Source: Akkermansia muciniphila (GTDB lineage: Bacteria; Verrucomicrobiota; Verrucomicrobiia; Verrucomicrobiales; Akkermansiaceae). Taken from it: DNA of 64,000 nucleotides. Below the pieces are notes generated by a model. It saw only the letters and a program-made list of their open reading frames with translations. It was not told the origin of the DNA and made no database searches. Both the position numbers and the translations under genes were made by a program. This document shows positions 44,740 to 56,453 of this stretch, in pieces; within the stretch, counting starts at the first letter, position 1; the number at the start of each line of letters is the position of its first letter. The stretch is from the NCBI GenBank assembly GCA_947624785.1, contig CANQLV010000001.1, positions 124,001-188,000 of the forward strand, written 5' to 3'.

Positions 44740-45243
44740 TCACAACGAGGAGGGAATCTCCGCCACATCAGCAAAAGAGCCCTCCGCCGCACGGCATAAA
44801 TCCACAGGGCTCAATTCAATCTGGCAGCCCAGGCGTCCGCCGCTCACCACCATCTCCGGCAGAGCCTCCGCGCTGGAATCAATCACGGTGGGATACTTCC
44901 TCTTCATTCCCAGAGCGGTACAGCCTCCGCGCACGTACCCCGTTACGGCGGTAATATCCTTCACAGGAAGCATGGAAAGAGCCTTGGCTCCCACGGCACG
45001 CGCCGCCTTCCTCAAGGAAAGCTCCGCGCCGATGGGAATCACGAACACGTAATACTGCCGCGGCGCCCCCACCGTCACCAGCGTCTTGTACATCTTCTCC
45101 GCCGGCAGCCCCAGAGCCTGCGCCGTATGCCACGCGTCCACAAACTCGCGGCACTCATAGGAATAATGCCTGTAAGGGACATGCAGCATATCCAGCAGGC
45201 GCATGGCGTTCGTCTTCGCCTCCTTCTCCTTCTTTTTGGACAT
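44740..45243 (-). CDS. ybaK: Cys-tRNA(Pro)/aminoacyl-tRNA deacylase, YbaK/EbsC type
   Basis: This 167-residue editing protein hydrolyses mischarged tRNAs, typically Cys-tRNA(Pro). The family order is visible: K-T-N-A-M-R-L-L-D near residue 11, K-M-Y-K-T-L-V-T, V-I-P-I-G-A-E-L-S-L-R-K-A-A-R-A, then T-G-Y-V-R-G-G-C-T-A-L-G-M-K-R with the key Gly-rich loop, and F-V/V-S-G-G-R-L-G at the end. It diverges from the membrane-kinase fusion across 200 bp containing a strong hairpin. Confidence 0.92.
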   Translation of the reverse strand: MSKKKEKEAKTNAMRLLDMLHVPYRHYSYECREFVDAWHTAQALGLPAEKMYKTLVTVGAPRQYYVFVIPIGAELSLRKAARAVGAKALSMLPVKDITAVTGYVRGGCTALGMKRKYPTVIDSSAEALPEMVVSGGRLGCQIELSPVDLCRAAEGSFADVAEIPSSL

Positions 45244-45335
45244 AAGCTTGAAACGGAATTTCCCCGTAACATAGGCAAAACAGCTCCCTTTGACAAGGCC
45301 GGCCCTCTTTCCTTCCCTGCTGGAAAGTACGGCGC

Positions 45336-45380
45336 GTTCCTGAGGCTGCCCATCTGCTCATGACGGGCAGCCTCAGGAAC
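45336..45380. other. Perfect 16-bp hairpin between divergent genes
   Basis: Arms at 45336-45351 and 45365-45380 pair without mismatch around a 13-nt loop. No T-run follows on either strand, so it is not a typical terminator. It lies 93 bp upstream of ybaK and 62 bp upstream of the fusion gene. It could be an operator, a leader-RNA structure or a small repeat element. Confidence 0.6.
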
Positions 45381-45442
45381 GGTAAACAACGGAGGAGGGG
45401 AAAAGTAAAAAACCGCCTCATGCTTCCTGAATCCTTGACTTG

Positions 45443-46894
45443 ATGCTGACAGAAAAGCTAACATCCGATATCATGGCAGATTATCGCGTCCGGAGAAGCA
45501 TTGGAGAACACATCCTGCGCTGCTTCGTCCTGATCGCGGCGCTCTTCATCATGTCCCTGGGCATCGCCTTGTCCGCCAAGGCAAACCTGGGCGTCTCCCC
45601 TATCTCCTGCACTCCTTATGTGCTCAGCCTGGCGCTCCCGCTGACCATGGGAACCGTCACCATCCTGATGCACCTGAGCTTTGTCGCCGTGCAGGCGGCC
45701 CTGCTGAAAAGGAACTTCCGCCCGGTGCATCTGCTTCAGATTCCCGTCGTCTTTATCTTCGGCGCCTTGACGGACTTCTCCATGTGGCTGATGGCTCCTC
45801 TGGAACCGTCCGGATACCTCTGGTCCGTAATCCTCTGCCTGTTCAGTTGTGTAGTGATCGGATTCGGCGTCTTTCTGCAAGTCAAGGCGGATGCCGTTCT
45901 GCTGGCGGCGGAAGGCATGAGCCTGGCCTTCGTCAAACTCTTCAAATGGGAATTCGGAGCCGTTAAAACCAGCGTGGACTGCACGCTCGTCTGCATCGGC
46001 TTGGCCTGCTCCTTCATGTTTCTGCCCGGATTGACGGGCATACGGGAAGGAACCGTGGTGGCCGCCGTTCTGGTGGGCATGATCGTCCGTTTTTTCAACA
46101 GGCACGTCTTCTGGCCGGACAGGCTGCTGGAACGGCTGGCACGCCCCGGAGCCGCAGGAGAACTCCTTCCGCTGGCGCAAACAGCCGCTTACGCGCCGGA
46201 CGCCCCCCTGGTCATCTCCATTGACCGGGAATACGGCTCCGGCGGCCATGCCATCGGCAAAATGATTGCGGAGCGGCTGGGCCTTCAATTCTACGACTCG
46301 GAACTGGTTTACCTGACCGCCTCCCAAAGCGGCCTTACTCCGGACTACATCCGCAAGCACGAACAGCAGCTTTCCAGCCGCTTCCTGCATGAACTCTACG
46401 CCCAGAACTACGCTTACACGGCGGAGGAACTGCCACCGGAAGACGCCACCTTCCTGGCCCAGAGCAAAGTTATCCGGGACATCACGGCCCGGCAGGCCTG
46501 CGTCATTGTGGGGCGTTGCGCCAATTTCATCCTGAAAGGAAGGCCCAACCTGTTCAGCGTCTTCCTTCATGCGGACCGGGCCACGCGCATGCAGCGCGTC
46601 ATTGAAAACTACGGGGTGAAGCCTGGCGGAGCAGCCAAAGCCATGGACCTGATGGATTCCCGCCGCCGCACCCACTGCCTGCACTACACAGGGCAGGAGC
46701 TGGGTAACGCCCGCCTCTACGACCTGTGCGTCAACACGTCCGAGTATGGCTTGGAACGCACGGTGGAACTGGTTCTGGAAGCCATCAACACCAGAACGGA
46801 ACAATCCCCCGCCGCGGAAACGGCCCCCGTCCGGGAACCCGCGCTCCCGGAACCGGAGGCCGAGGGCATCCAGGGAGAAATCTCCCTGGCCTGA
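45443..46894 (+). CDS. Fusion of a YczE/DUF6198-like membrane domain and a cytidylate kinase-like domain
   Basis: Residues about 20-215 form a five- or six-helix membrane domain of the YczE/DUF6198 type (S-L-G-I-A-L-S-A-K-A-N-L-G-V-S-P-I-S near residue 33). From about residue 250 a cytosolic cytidylate kinase-like domain begins: V-I-S-I-D-R-E-Y-G-S-G-G-H-A-I-G, the P-loop-equivalent motif, then L-G-L-Q-F-Y-D-S-E-L-V and V-I-V-G-R-C-A-N-F-I-L. The last 35 residues are Pro/Glu-rich. The start could be ATG 45443 or 45473. Real phosphate acceptor is unknown; the kinase domain may sense rather than phosphorylate. Confidence 0.8.
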   Translation: MLTEKLTSDIMADYRVRRSIGEHILRCFVLIAALFIMSLGIALSAKANLGVSPISCTPYVLSLALPLTMGTVTILMHLSFVAVQAALLKRNFRPVHLLQIPVVFIFGALTDFSMWLMAPLEPSGYLWSVILCLFSCVVIGFGVFLQVKADAVLLAAEGMSLAFVKLFKWEFGAVKTSVDCTLVCIGLACSFMFLPGLTGIREGTVVAAVLVGMIVRFFNRHVFWPDRLLERLARPGAAGELLPLAQTAAYAPDAPLVISIDREYGSGGHAIGKMIAERLGLQFYDSELVYLTASQSGLTPDYIRKHEQQLSSRFLHELYAQNYAYTAEELPPEDATFLAQSKVIRDITARQACVIVGRCANFILKGRPNLFSVFLHADRATRMQRVIENYGVKPGGAAKAMDLMDSRRRTHCLHYTGQELGNARLYDLCVNTSEYGLERTVELVLEAINTRTEQSPAAETAPVREPALPEPEAEGIQGEISLA

Positions 46895-47186
46895 CAAGAC
46901 CTGCAACAGGGATGTGAAGCCTTGGCGCATTGCCCTCTCCTGCCATATATTTCCCGGGCCTTCCGGCAAGCGTAATGCAGGAAGGCAGTTTCCGCTGCTC
47001 CTTTCCAACAGTTTTCTACTCTCCGGGCGGTCTTCCTCCGGGGAAAACAGGATAACTTGAGCAATTCACGGCCATGGAGCATGATACCGTTTTTACCGTT
47101 AACGGCGCGGAATGGAAAGAAGAAGATAGAACCGGGTAAACCGGGACGTTCTTGTTTACACAAAACAAGTTGAAAGCTCCCTTTTC
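46895..47186. other. 292 bp without a recognisable gene
   Basis: No gene is supported here. The last 45 bp contain a small hairpin (CTTGTTT...AAACAAG near 47151-47169) close to the start of the SGNH gene. Promoter elements were not clear. Confidence 0.4.
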
Positions 47187-48629
47187 ATGAAAAAACTCCT
47201 TCTCTGTTTGTTGTTCCTCCTGATGCCGGCTGTATCGGAAGCAGCGGAGCCCCTGCCGCCCACCCTGAAACCGGAAGCCCAGCACCGGGACCATGCCTAC
47301 ACTTGGGAAACGCGCCATGAAGCCGTTAAGGAACGCCACCGGAACGTCAAGCCGGAATACGTCTTCATCGGAGACTCCATTACCCACCACTGGGCCGGAG
47401 AACCGGCCGACGGCTTCGGGCAGTATGGAAAGGATTCCTGGTTCAGGCTGTTCGGCTCCCATGCCGTCACCAACATGGGGTTCGGATTCGACTACGTGGA
47501 CAATGCCTACTACCGCATCCAGCAGGGAGAACTGGACGGAATATCTCCGCGGGTCATCATCCTGATGATCGGAACGAACAACCTCGGCCACAGGAAGGAC
47601 ACTCCCGGAGCATGCGCAGCCAATACCAGGGCCCTGATCTCTCTCATCCGCCGGAAATGCCCTTCTTCCAAAATCCTCCTTCTGGGAATTCTGCCGAGGA
47701 AAGAAAAAGACCTCATTGACGCCATCAGGGAAACCAACAGGCAGCTCTCCCGCCTGGCAGATAAAAGGCATGTCTTCTTCTCCAATCCCGGACTGGTGCT
47801 TCAGGAAGGCAATTCCGGCTCCTTGCGCAAGGCCTGCACAATGGACGGCATCCACCTGTCATCCACAGGCTATTCCATCCTTGCCGATGAACTCGCCGAT
47901 CTGCTGCACCGGATGGACCCGCAATACAAGGGAGGAAAAGTGCCCCGCCCCGCCAAAATCGACGGGATGGACCCCGACCAGGTGCATCTGGTCGCCATCG
48001 GAGACTCCATCACGGACAACTACCGTAAGGACAATCTCCCCTGCCAGGACTTTCTGCCCATCTGGAAAAAATACTATGCTCCCTACAATGCCTTCAATGC
48101 GGGCTTCAACGGCAATACGACGGATGACGTCCTGGCAAGAATCGGGGGCAAGGGAATCCTGGACCATGTCTCTCCCAAAGTAGTCCAGATCATGATCGGC
48201 ACCAATGACACGGGACACGGCAAAACGGAAGAAGAAACGTTCAACGGCATTTGCCGCGTAGTGGACAAAGTCCATTCCAAACTCCCCTGCGCCTCCATTC
48301 TCCTGGTCGGCATTCTGCCCAGCGACATCTACAACTGGCACGTAGCCGCGGCAGCCTGCCCGGATAAAAAATTCAAAAGGGATATGGCCGTCAATGACAG
48401 GCTGGCACGCCTCTATGCCAAAAATCCGTTTGTTACATTTCTGGACATTCGCGACGTCTTTCTGGATGGAAACGGCAAGGTGCGGGAGGAATTATTCTGT
48501 GACCCGTCGGTCGTCGTCATCAACGGGAAAAAAGCCGGCCCCCTGCACCCCAACACGGAAGGCCAGCGCCTCATGGCGGAAGCCATTCAGCCAACCCTGG
48601 CACGGCTGATGAAAAAACACTCCAAATAG
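47187..48629 (+). CDS. Secreted tandem SGNH/GDSL hydrolase
   Basis: This 480-residue protein has a signal peptide ending V-S-E-A-A and two SGNH hydrolase domains of about 215 residues. Domain 1 has F-I-G-D-S-I-T-H-H, M-G-F-G-F, I-G-T-N-N-L and D-G-I-H-L-S, a full Ser-Gly-Asn-His set with catalytic Asp. Domain 2 has A-I-G-D-S-I-T-D-N, N-A-G-F-N-G, I-G-T-N-D-T and G-P-L-H-P-N, where the Asp three residues before the His is replaced by Gly. The type is PAF acetylhydrolase-like; likely an acetyl esterase on O-acetylated sugars such as sialic acid, by inference. Confidence 0.88.
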   Translation: MKKLLLCLLFLLMPAVSEAAEPLPPTLKPEAQHRDHAYTWETRHEAVKERHRNVKPEYVFIGDSITHHWAGEPADGFGQYGKDSWFRLFGSHAVTNMGFGFDYVDNAYYRIQQGELDGISPRVIILMIGTNNLGHRKDTPGACAANTRALISLIRRKCPSSKILLLGILPRKEKDLIDAIRETNRQLSRLADKRHVFFSNPGLVLQEGNSGSLRKACTMDGIHLSSTGYSILADELADLLHRMDPQYKGGKVPRPAKIDGMDPDQVHLVAIGDSITDNYRKDNLPCQDFLPIWKKYYAPYNAFNAGFNGNTTDDVLARIGGKGILDHVSPKVVQIMIGTNDTGHGKTEEETFNGICRVVDKVHSKLPCASILLVGILPSDIYNWHVAAAACPDKKFKRDMAVNDRLARLYAKNPFVTFLDIRDVFLDGNGKVREELFCDPSVVVINGKKAGPLHPNTEGQRLMAEAIQPTLARLMKKHSK

Positions 48630-49024
48630 GAACAAGGCGCATTTTCCCGTTCTCCCTTCCGGAATGAGGCATGAGCCAGTGATGCAGCTTGTTGCCATAA
48701 AGCGTTTGCCTGCCCGTGGAATAAAGGAAATTTATCCTCTGCCGTCCGGAAAAACCTTCATGGACAACGGAACCATTGACAGCCCAGGGATGACAAAACG
48801 GCTTCCCTTGGCCATAACAAAGAATAGGCATTTTCAGGAAGTTCAGGGTTCCGTGCATTTCTCAATAACCATTGCCTGCAATTAAAAATATTCTGGAAAA
48901 GTCTCTTGAACTGAAACGGCGGCTTTCTCACGGAACAGCCTGAAATCCATATCCTCCTTTGCAGCCTTTCGTGTACTACACAGGGAGAATCAACGTTGCG
49001 TGACCTTTCGGAGTCCAAAAAATC
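48630..49024. other. 395 bp without a recognisable gene
   Basis: Frames on both strands lack family motifs and good starts. A TTGACA at 48776 has no fitting -10. A GGAG about 12 bp before the next ATG is a likely ribosome-binding site for the glycosylase gene. Confidence 0.45.
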
Positions 49025-49462
49025 ATGAGACTTTGGTCACTCCACCCTTCCTATCTGGATGCCATCGGCCTGATTGCCCTGTGGAGGGAAGGCTTGCTCG
49101 CCCGGAAAGTCCTGCTGGGACAAACAAAAGGCTACACCAGCCACCCCCAGCTCATCCGCTTCCGGGAAACGGAAAACCCCATTCAGACCATAGACGCCTA
49201 CCTGAAAGCCGTCCATGACGAATCCATTCGCAGAGGCTACAGCTTTGATTTAAGCAAAATTTCTCCTTGTGCGAGCCAGCCTTCTTCCCGCCTCCTTCTT
49301 CCGGATAAACAGCTCGAATACGAATTCCATCATCTACTGAACAAACTCCGGAAAAGGGCTCCCCGGCAATATTCCCTACTACAACAAACCACATCTATTC
49401 TCCCTCATCCCCTTTTTCAAGTGGTACCGGGAAGCATCTGTTCTTGGGAAAAACAGACTTGA
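49025..49462 (+). CDS. Pyrimidine dimer DNA glycosylase
   Basis: This 145-residue protein matches the Pyr_excise (T4 DenV-like) family: M-R-L-W-S-L-H-P-S-Y-L-D at the start, L-V/I-A-L-W-R-E-G-L-L-A, K-V-L-L-G-Q-T-K-G-Y-T-S-H-P-Q-L, then Y-L-K-A-V-H-D-E and R-R-G-Y-S-F-D. These cut the glycosidic bond at UV pyrimidine dimers and nick the backbone. The usual active-site amine is provided near the N-terminus (Met removal needed). Bacterial homologues are sporadic. The C-terminal third, rich in Pro and Ser, is less clear. Confidence 0.85.
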   Translation: MRLWSLHPSYLDAIGLIALWREGLLARKVLLGQTKGYTSHPQLIRFRETENPIQTIDAYLKAVHDESIRRGYSFDLSKISPCASQPSSRLLLPDKQLEYEFHHLLNKLRKRAPRQYSLLQQTTSILPHPLFQVVPGSICSWEKQT

Positions 49463-49490
49463 AATCAAACAATGTTCGTTTTTATAAAAA

Positions 49491-49757
49491 TTACATAATT
49501 TCCCATATTCCACGAGGACTCATTGGCGCACCATGTGTGTTTTCCTTCGTAAAAGCAGGTTTCATTCTTCCTTGACTTCTAAGTTGTGTAGCAGCCCATC
49601 TAATATCATAATTCCATGTATAAAACATGTCATCAGCGGAAGATAATTCTTTACCATGCTTTTCCCAAAACTTTCTAAATATAGACATCATGGAGGCTTT
49701 TCCGCCCAGTTCGTCTATTATTTTGTAAAGAAAATCAGGTAAATCGTTTCGTTCCAT
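49491..49757 (-). CDS. Small AT-rich protein, possible Mrr N-terminal-like winged helix
   Basis: This 88-residue protein is not firmly recognised. The pattern fits a winged-helix domain like that at the N-terminus of Mrr-type restriction proteins: L-Y-K-I-I-D-E-L-G-G-K-A-S near residue 10, Y-D-I-R-W-A-A-T-Q-L-R-S-Q-G near residue 50, and G-I-W-E-I at the end. No nuclease domain follows. The gene is AT-richer than its neighbours and lies downstream of tRNA-Ala, a common integration site. It could be a gene fragment or a small DNA-binding protein. Confidence 0.55.
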   Translation of the reverse strand: MERNDLPDFLYKIIDELGGKASMMSIFRKFWEKHGKELSSADDMFYTWNYDIRWAATQLRSQGRMKPAFTKENTHGAPMSPRGIWEIM

Positions 49758-49837
49758 TATTCTTTTTTCTATATCACTTGAAATTGTCTGTCAAATAAAA
49801 CAGATTGCTTCAAAATAAGAACCGTATCTAGTAATGG

Positions 49838-49873
49838 AAAAGGCCTTAAAGCATTTCTGCTTTAAGGCCTTTA
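49838..49873 (-). terminator. Hairpin terminator after tRNA-Ala
   Basis: A perfect 15-bp stem (49839-49853 with 49858-49872) with a 4-nt loop lies directly downstream of the tRNA on the minus strand. Flanking A/T runs make it able to end transcripts from both sides. Confidence 0.8.
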
Positions 49874-49875
49874 TT

Positions 49876-49951
49876 TGGTGGAGCATAGCGGGTTCGAACC
49901 GCTGACCTCCTCAATGCCATTGAGGCGCTCTACCAACTGAGCTAATACCCC
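49876..49951 (-). tRNA. tRNA-Ala (anticodon GGC)
   Basis: On the minus strand the cloverleaf folds completely: acceptor GGGGTAT with ATGCTCC (two G-T pairs), D arm GCTC...GAGC, anticodon stem CCTCA with TGAGG, loop ATGGCAT with anticodon GGC, T arm AGCGG-TTCGAAC-CCGCT. The 3' ACCA is encoded. The 5' end is at 49951. Confidence 0.95.
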
Positions 49952-50169
49952 TTGACTTTCGTCTTGGTGCGTCCTGTTGAGGACGGGGAGAAAGTATCAT
50001 GACAGCAGCGGACACGCAAGCTTTTTCTGCAAAAAAGATGACCATGGACGATTTTTTCCGGGAAATGCCGGACCGGGAAGAAGTTCCAAGCCGCGCATGT
50101 CCCAAAACATGGACAGCCGGAACAAATGTGTTTGAATAAGGTTCACTCCTGTTTTACCTTTTATAAACG

Positions 50170-50445
50170 ATGAAACGCCTCCTTTTTCAGCATCGCATGC
50201 TTTCCGCCGCCGCCCTGGCGGCTTTTTTCCTGGCCGGTTCCCTGCACGCCCAGGAGCCTCCGGCAAACACGGGACAACCGGCCCAAACGGAAGACAGCGG
50301 CATTTCCACTCCCCGGAGGGTCGCCGGACTGGGCGTTCTGGCGTTCCTGATCGGCTGGATGATCTGGAGAAGCGGTTCGCGCCGCCAAAAGGACGGCAGC
50401 CAAGGCCGGGAGATTCCCCGTGATGACACTGAACCCCGGGAATGA
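50170..50445 (+). CDS. Small exported membrane protein, 91 residues
   Basis: The function is unknown. A signal peptide (A-A-L-A-A-F-F-L-A-G-S, cleavage near L-H-A-Q) is followed by a short polar linker, one membrane helix (about residues 50-66, G-L-G-V-L-A-F-L-I-G-W-M-I-W) and a charged tail (R-S-G-S-R-R-Q-K). Codon use fits neighbouring genes. The PA14-like gene starts 73 bp downstream, so they may be co-transcribed. Confidence 0.6.
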   Translation: MKRLLFQHRMLSAAALAAFFLAGSLHAQEPPANTGQPAQTEDSGISTPRRVAGLGVLAFLIGWMIWRSGSRRQKDGSQGREIPRDDTEPRE

Positions 50446-50518
50446 CGCCGTTTTTGAAAGGTTGCCCCTATCCTTTCCGTAATCGTTGCAGGGAATATAT
50501 CCCTGCCCCATTTCATTC

Positions 50519-51133
50519 ATGAACGTTATTCTACCCATCCTGAGCCTCCTGTGCGGCGCCATGCTGACGGAAGCGGCTTCCGGCGTCTCTGACGCGGGAG
50601 AGCCTTCCCCCGGCGTAGTGCAGGAACTATGGTTCGGCATTCCGGGGGCATCGGTGAAGGATTTGACGCACGGGAAGATTTTAGACACTGCGGCATCGGC
50701 CGTTCACAAGATAACTAGCCTGGATGTAACTAATCTGGGCGACCAGTACGGAGCCCGTTATTCCGCCCTGCTGAGAGTCCCGGCAAGCGGGAAGTACCGC
50801 CTTTACCTGTCTTCCGACGATTCCGCGGAGCTGTGGCTGGGCAAGGACGCCACCCAGAAGGATATGGCCTGCATTGCCACCGTCAAGGGGTATTCCGATC
50901 CCCATAATTGGAGCAACCAGCCCAACCAGGCTTCCGAACCCGTTCAACTGGAAGCGGGCAGATTTTATTTTCTGGTGGTGATTCACAAGGAGGACGGAGG
51001 TCCGGACCATATGTCCGTTGCCTGGTCCGGTCCGGACATTCCCTCTCCGGTCATCATTCCGTCCACGGCACTGTTCGTGCCTCCCGGCGTTTTACCGGAA
51101 GACAAGCCCCAGCCTCCGGCAGCGGCTGATTGA
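50519..51133 (+). CDS. Secreted PA14-like domain protein
   Basis: This 204-residue protein starts at ATG 50519 and has a signal peptide ending L-T-E-A-A-S. The rest resembles a PA14 domain: Y-S-A-L-L-R-V-P-A-S-G-K-Y-R-L-Y-L-S-S-D-D-S-A-E-L-W-L near its middle, then F-Y-F-L-V-V-I-H-K-E and V-A-W-S-G-P-D. PA14 domains bind sugars, so a glycan-binding role is likely. There is no catalytic domain, unusual since PA14 units are commonly attached to enzymes. It ends with a Pro-rich tail, and a terminator follows. Confidence 0.78.
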   Translation: MNVILPILSLLCGAMLTEAASGVSDAGEPSPGVVQELWFGIPGASVKDLTHGKILDTAASAVHKITSLDVTNLGDQYGARYSALLRVPASGKYRLYLSSDDSAELWLGKDATQKDMACIATVKGYSDPHNWSNQPNQASEPVQLEAGRFYFLVVIHKEDGGPDHMSVAWSGPDIPSPVIIPSTALFVPPGVLPEDKPQPPAAAD

Positions 51134-51267
51134 GAAGCCTGTCCATTTCTTCCCCTTCCGGCTCCTCTATATTTTTTCAAGGCTCATAACCAATTTATTA
51201 TTAGGAAAAGGTGTCTTTCCCATGAATTTCCATTGCCGGAAAAGGAAATAACTTCCCCTAGCGTGAT

Positions 51268-51307
51268 AAAAAACCGGACCTCCCCACGTCAGGGAAGCCC
51301 GGTTTTT
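51268..51307 (+). terminator. Rho-independent terminator after the PA14-like gene
   Basis: A stem AAAAACCGG with CCGGTTTTT, with further imperfect pairing inside, is flanked by A and T runs, so it works in either direction in form. Confidence 0.78.
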
Positions 51308-51382
51308 CTCGTCGTATATCATGTAGTTAATTGGAGCGGCCTGACACCAAAAATGCCAAAACACCCACTGAAATCAATTTAG

Positions 51383-51688
51383 CGGATTTCTAATCCGTGG
51401 TCACATAAGCTATGTGAGGTTTTTCGGAAGGGAAGTCTTTCTTCATCGGGGGAGCGCTACCATCCCCCAAGATATAAAGAAGAGGAAAGTCCTGGGAACA
51501 AGGGCCTTCCGGCCCTTGAAAAGTACGTTAACAGAAGGAAAATGTTCCTTTCCCTCTCCCTTGGGATTTTACGTTTCATACGAAACCGGGAGGCTTCCGT
51601 TCCCAGATGGATGTCTTTGAACCACCGGGAATTTTTTCTCAAATCCTTTCCCTTCAAGGTAGGAACTTGACCACGGATTAGAAATCCG
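51383..51688. repeat. Inverted-repeat element 3 (REPIN/MITE-like)
   Basis: Arms at 51383-51403 and 51668-51688 are perfect 21-bp inverted repeats. Each arm contains the small palindrome GGATT-TCT-AATCC followed by GTGGTCA. The body (264 bp) contains further hairpins, for example CAAGGGCC-TTCC-GGCCCTTG near 51503 and CACATA-AGC-TATGTG near 51402. No ORF spans it. It is the longest of the three related elements. Confidence 0.78.
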
Positions 51689-52660
51689 TCTTCATTCCGG
51701 TTATTTAAATGCCCGGCAATTTCTTGTGCTGCTCAATAAGATATGTAACGAAAAGGAATAATGGGGCCTTAGTGCCCGGCACGGGTAATTTCTCCGGCAT
51801 TGAACCGGAAACGGCACCAGGTTCTGGTCAAGATTTATCCAATTCATTTATTTTATGATTATTCCATAACTTTTTTACAGATATTCCATTTCAGTTATTC
51901 ACACTTTATTAACATTCTATTTACATTTCTTTTTTCTCTTTTGTCCAGAACTTGAACTTTTTTTCCACGGCGGCAAATCGTGAAATACGGAAAGGCTATC
52001 CGGAAACGGAACGGCAGATTCTCCCTCAAAAACAGGATGAGAAAGGCAGGAAAACTGTTTTCCATCATCCCTCATTTCCTCTCATGGCCTAAGAAGGGAG
52101 AAATGCCAGGAAGCGTTTGTTTCCGGCGCCAATTCCTCCAATACGATCAGCTCCTGCCGTCACAGGCTAAAATTACGGAGCAAGCTTCCGGTCAGCAATC
52201 CACCATTCAATCGGTTTCCCTTTTCATTCCTGTACCTTTTCCACAGGGATTTTTCATCTCTCTCCCTACTCCAAAAAACCGTTTTCTGAAGCATTGCCGG
52301 TACCGGCTACGACCACATGCCCTCCCAAAAAGATATACCGTAACTGCCCCATTATTTACGGGAAACCAGGCAAAAAATCTTTTCCGGGCACCGGAGATAT
52401 GGAATTCCCCGTCACCTCCTCCCTAGCGGAAGAAGGAAGCCAGCTACTCCCCGCAGCGTTTGTTTATTTACCACAGGCATGTCATCGTCCATCAGCTTCC
52501 TGTTCCCTTGAATACGATTTTCCATTCATTTCCACGGCACAGAATGAGGGTCAACAAGGGGGATATTTAAATGTACATTCCAGGGAAGGCTCTTCAGAGG
52601 ATGTGTGACGCCAATTGTCCTTGTTCCAAACACGGACGAACGTTAGATTTTCCGCGCCGT

Positions 52661-56422
<3,762 letters not shown>

Positions 56423-56453
56423 CCTTCCCGTTTTTATTCCGCCTTTCCCCTTT

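Larger units (their letters stand above)
51134..52660. other. 1.5-kb region without a convincing gene
   Basis: No ORF here has family motifs; frames at 51980-52426 and 52294-52608 look random in composition. The region holds a terminator (51268-51307), inverted-repeat element 3 (51383-51688), and an AT-rich stretch at 51830-51960. DnaA-box-like TTATTCACA (51895-51903) and TTTTCCACA (52237-52245) are present. The last part would contain the metH promoter and leader, but no riboswitch was recognised. Confidence 0.5.

Noticed and set aside
51470..51600. GAGGAAAGTCC near 51481 resembles the conserved start of RNase P RNA
   Set aside because: The distal conserved segment (ACAGAA..CCGGCTTA) is absent; a loose GAAACCGG-GAG-GCTT lies only about 100 nt away, too close for RNase P.
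51830..52250. Possible replication origin from DnaA-box-like TTATTCACA and TTTTCCACA in AT-rich DNA
   Set aside because: Only two boxes, no dnaA, dnaN, gyrB or rpmH nearby, and no consistent GC-skew switch by rough counts: polA and metH are G-rich on the plus strand, while neighbouring genes on both sides are C-rich.
52355..52460. Cobalamin riboswitch before metH (GGGAA..., GGAAGCCAG...)
   Set aside because: Conserved GCAAC and GCCACTG parts are missing and the spacing is too short; the last box lacks ACCTGCC.
51980..52608. Two plus-strand frames of 148 and 104 codons before metH
   Set aside because: No ribosome-binding site, no motifs, and residue composition unlike nearby proteins.
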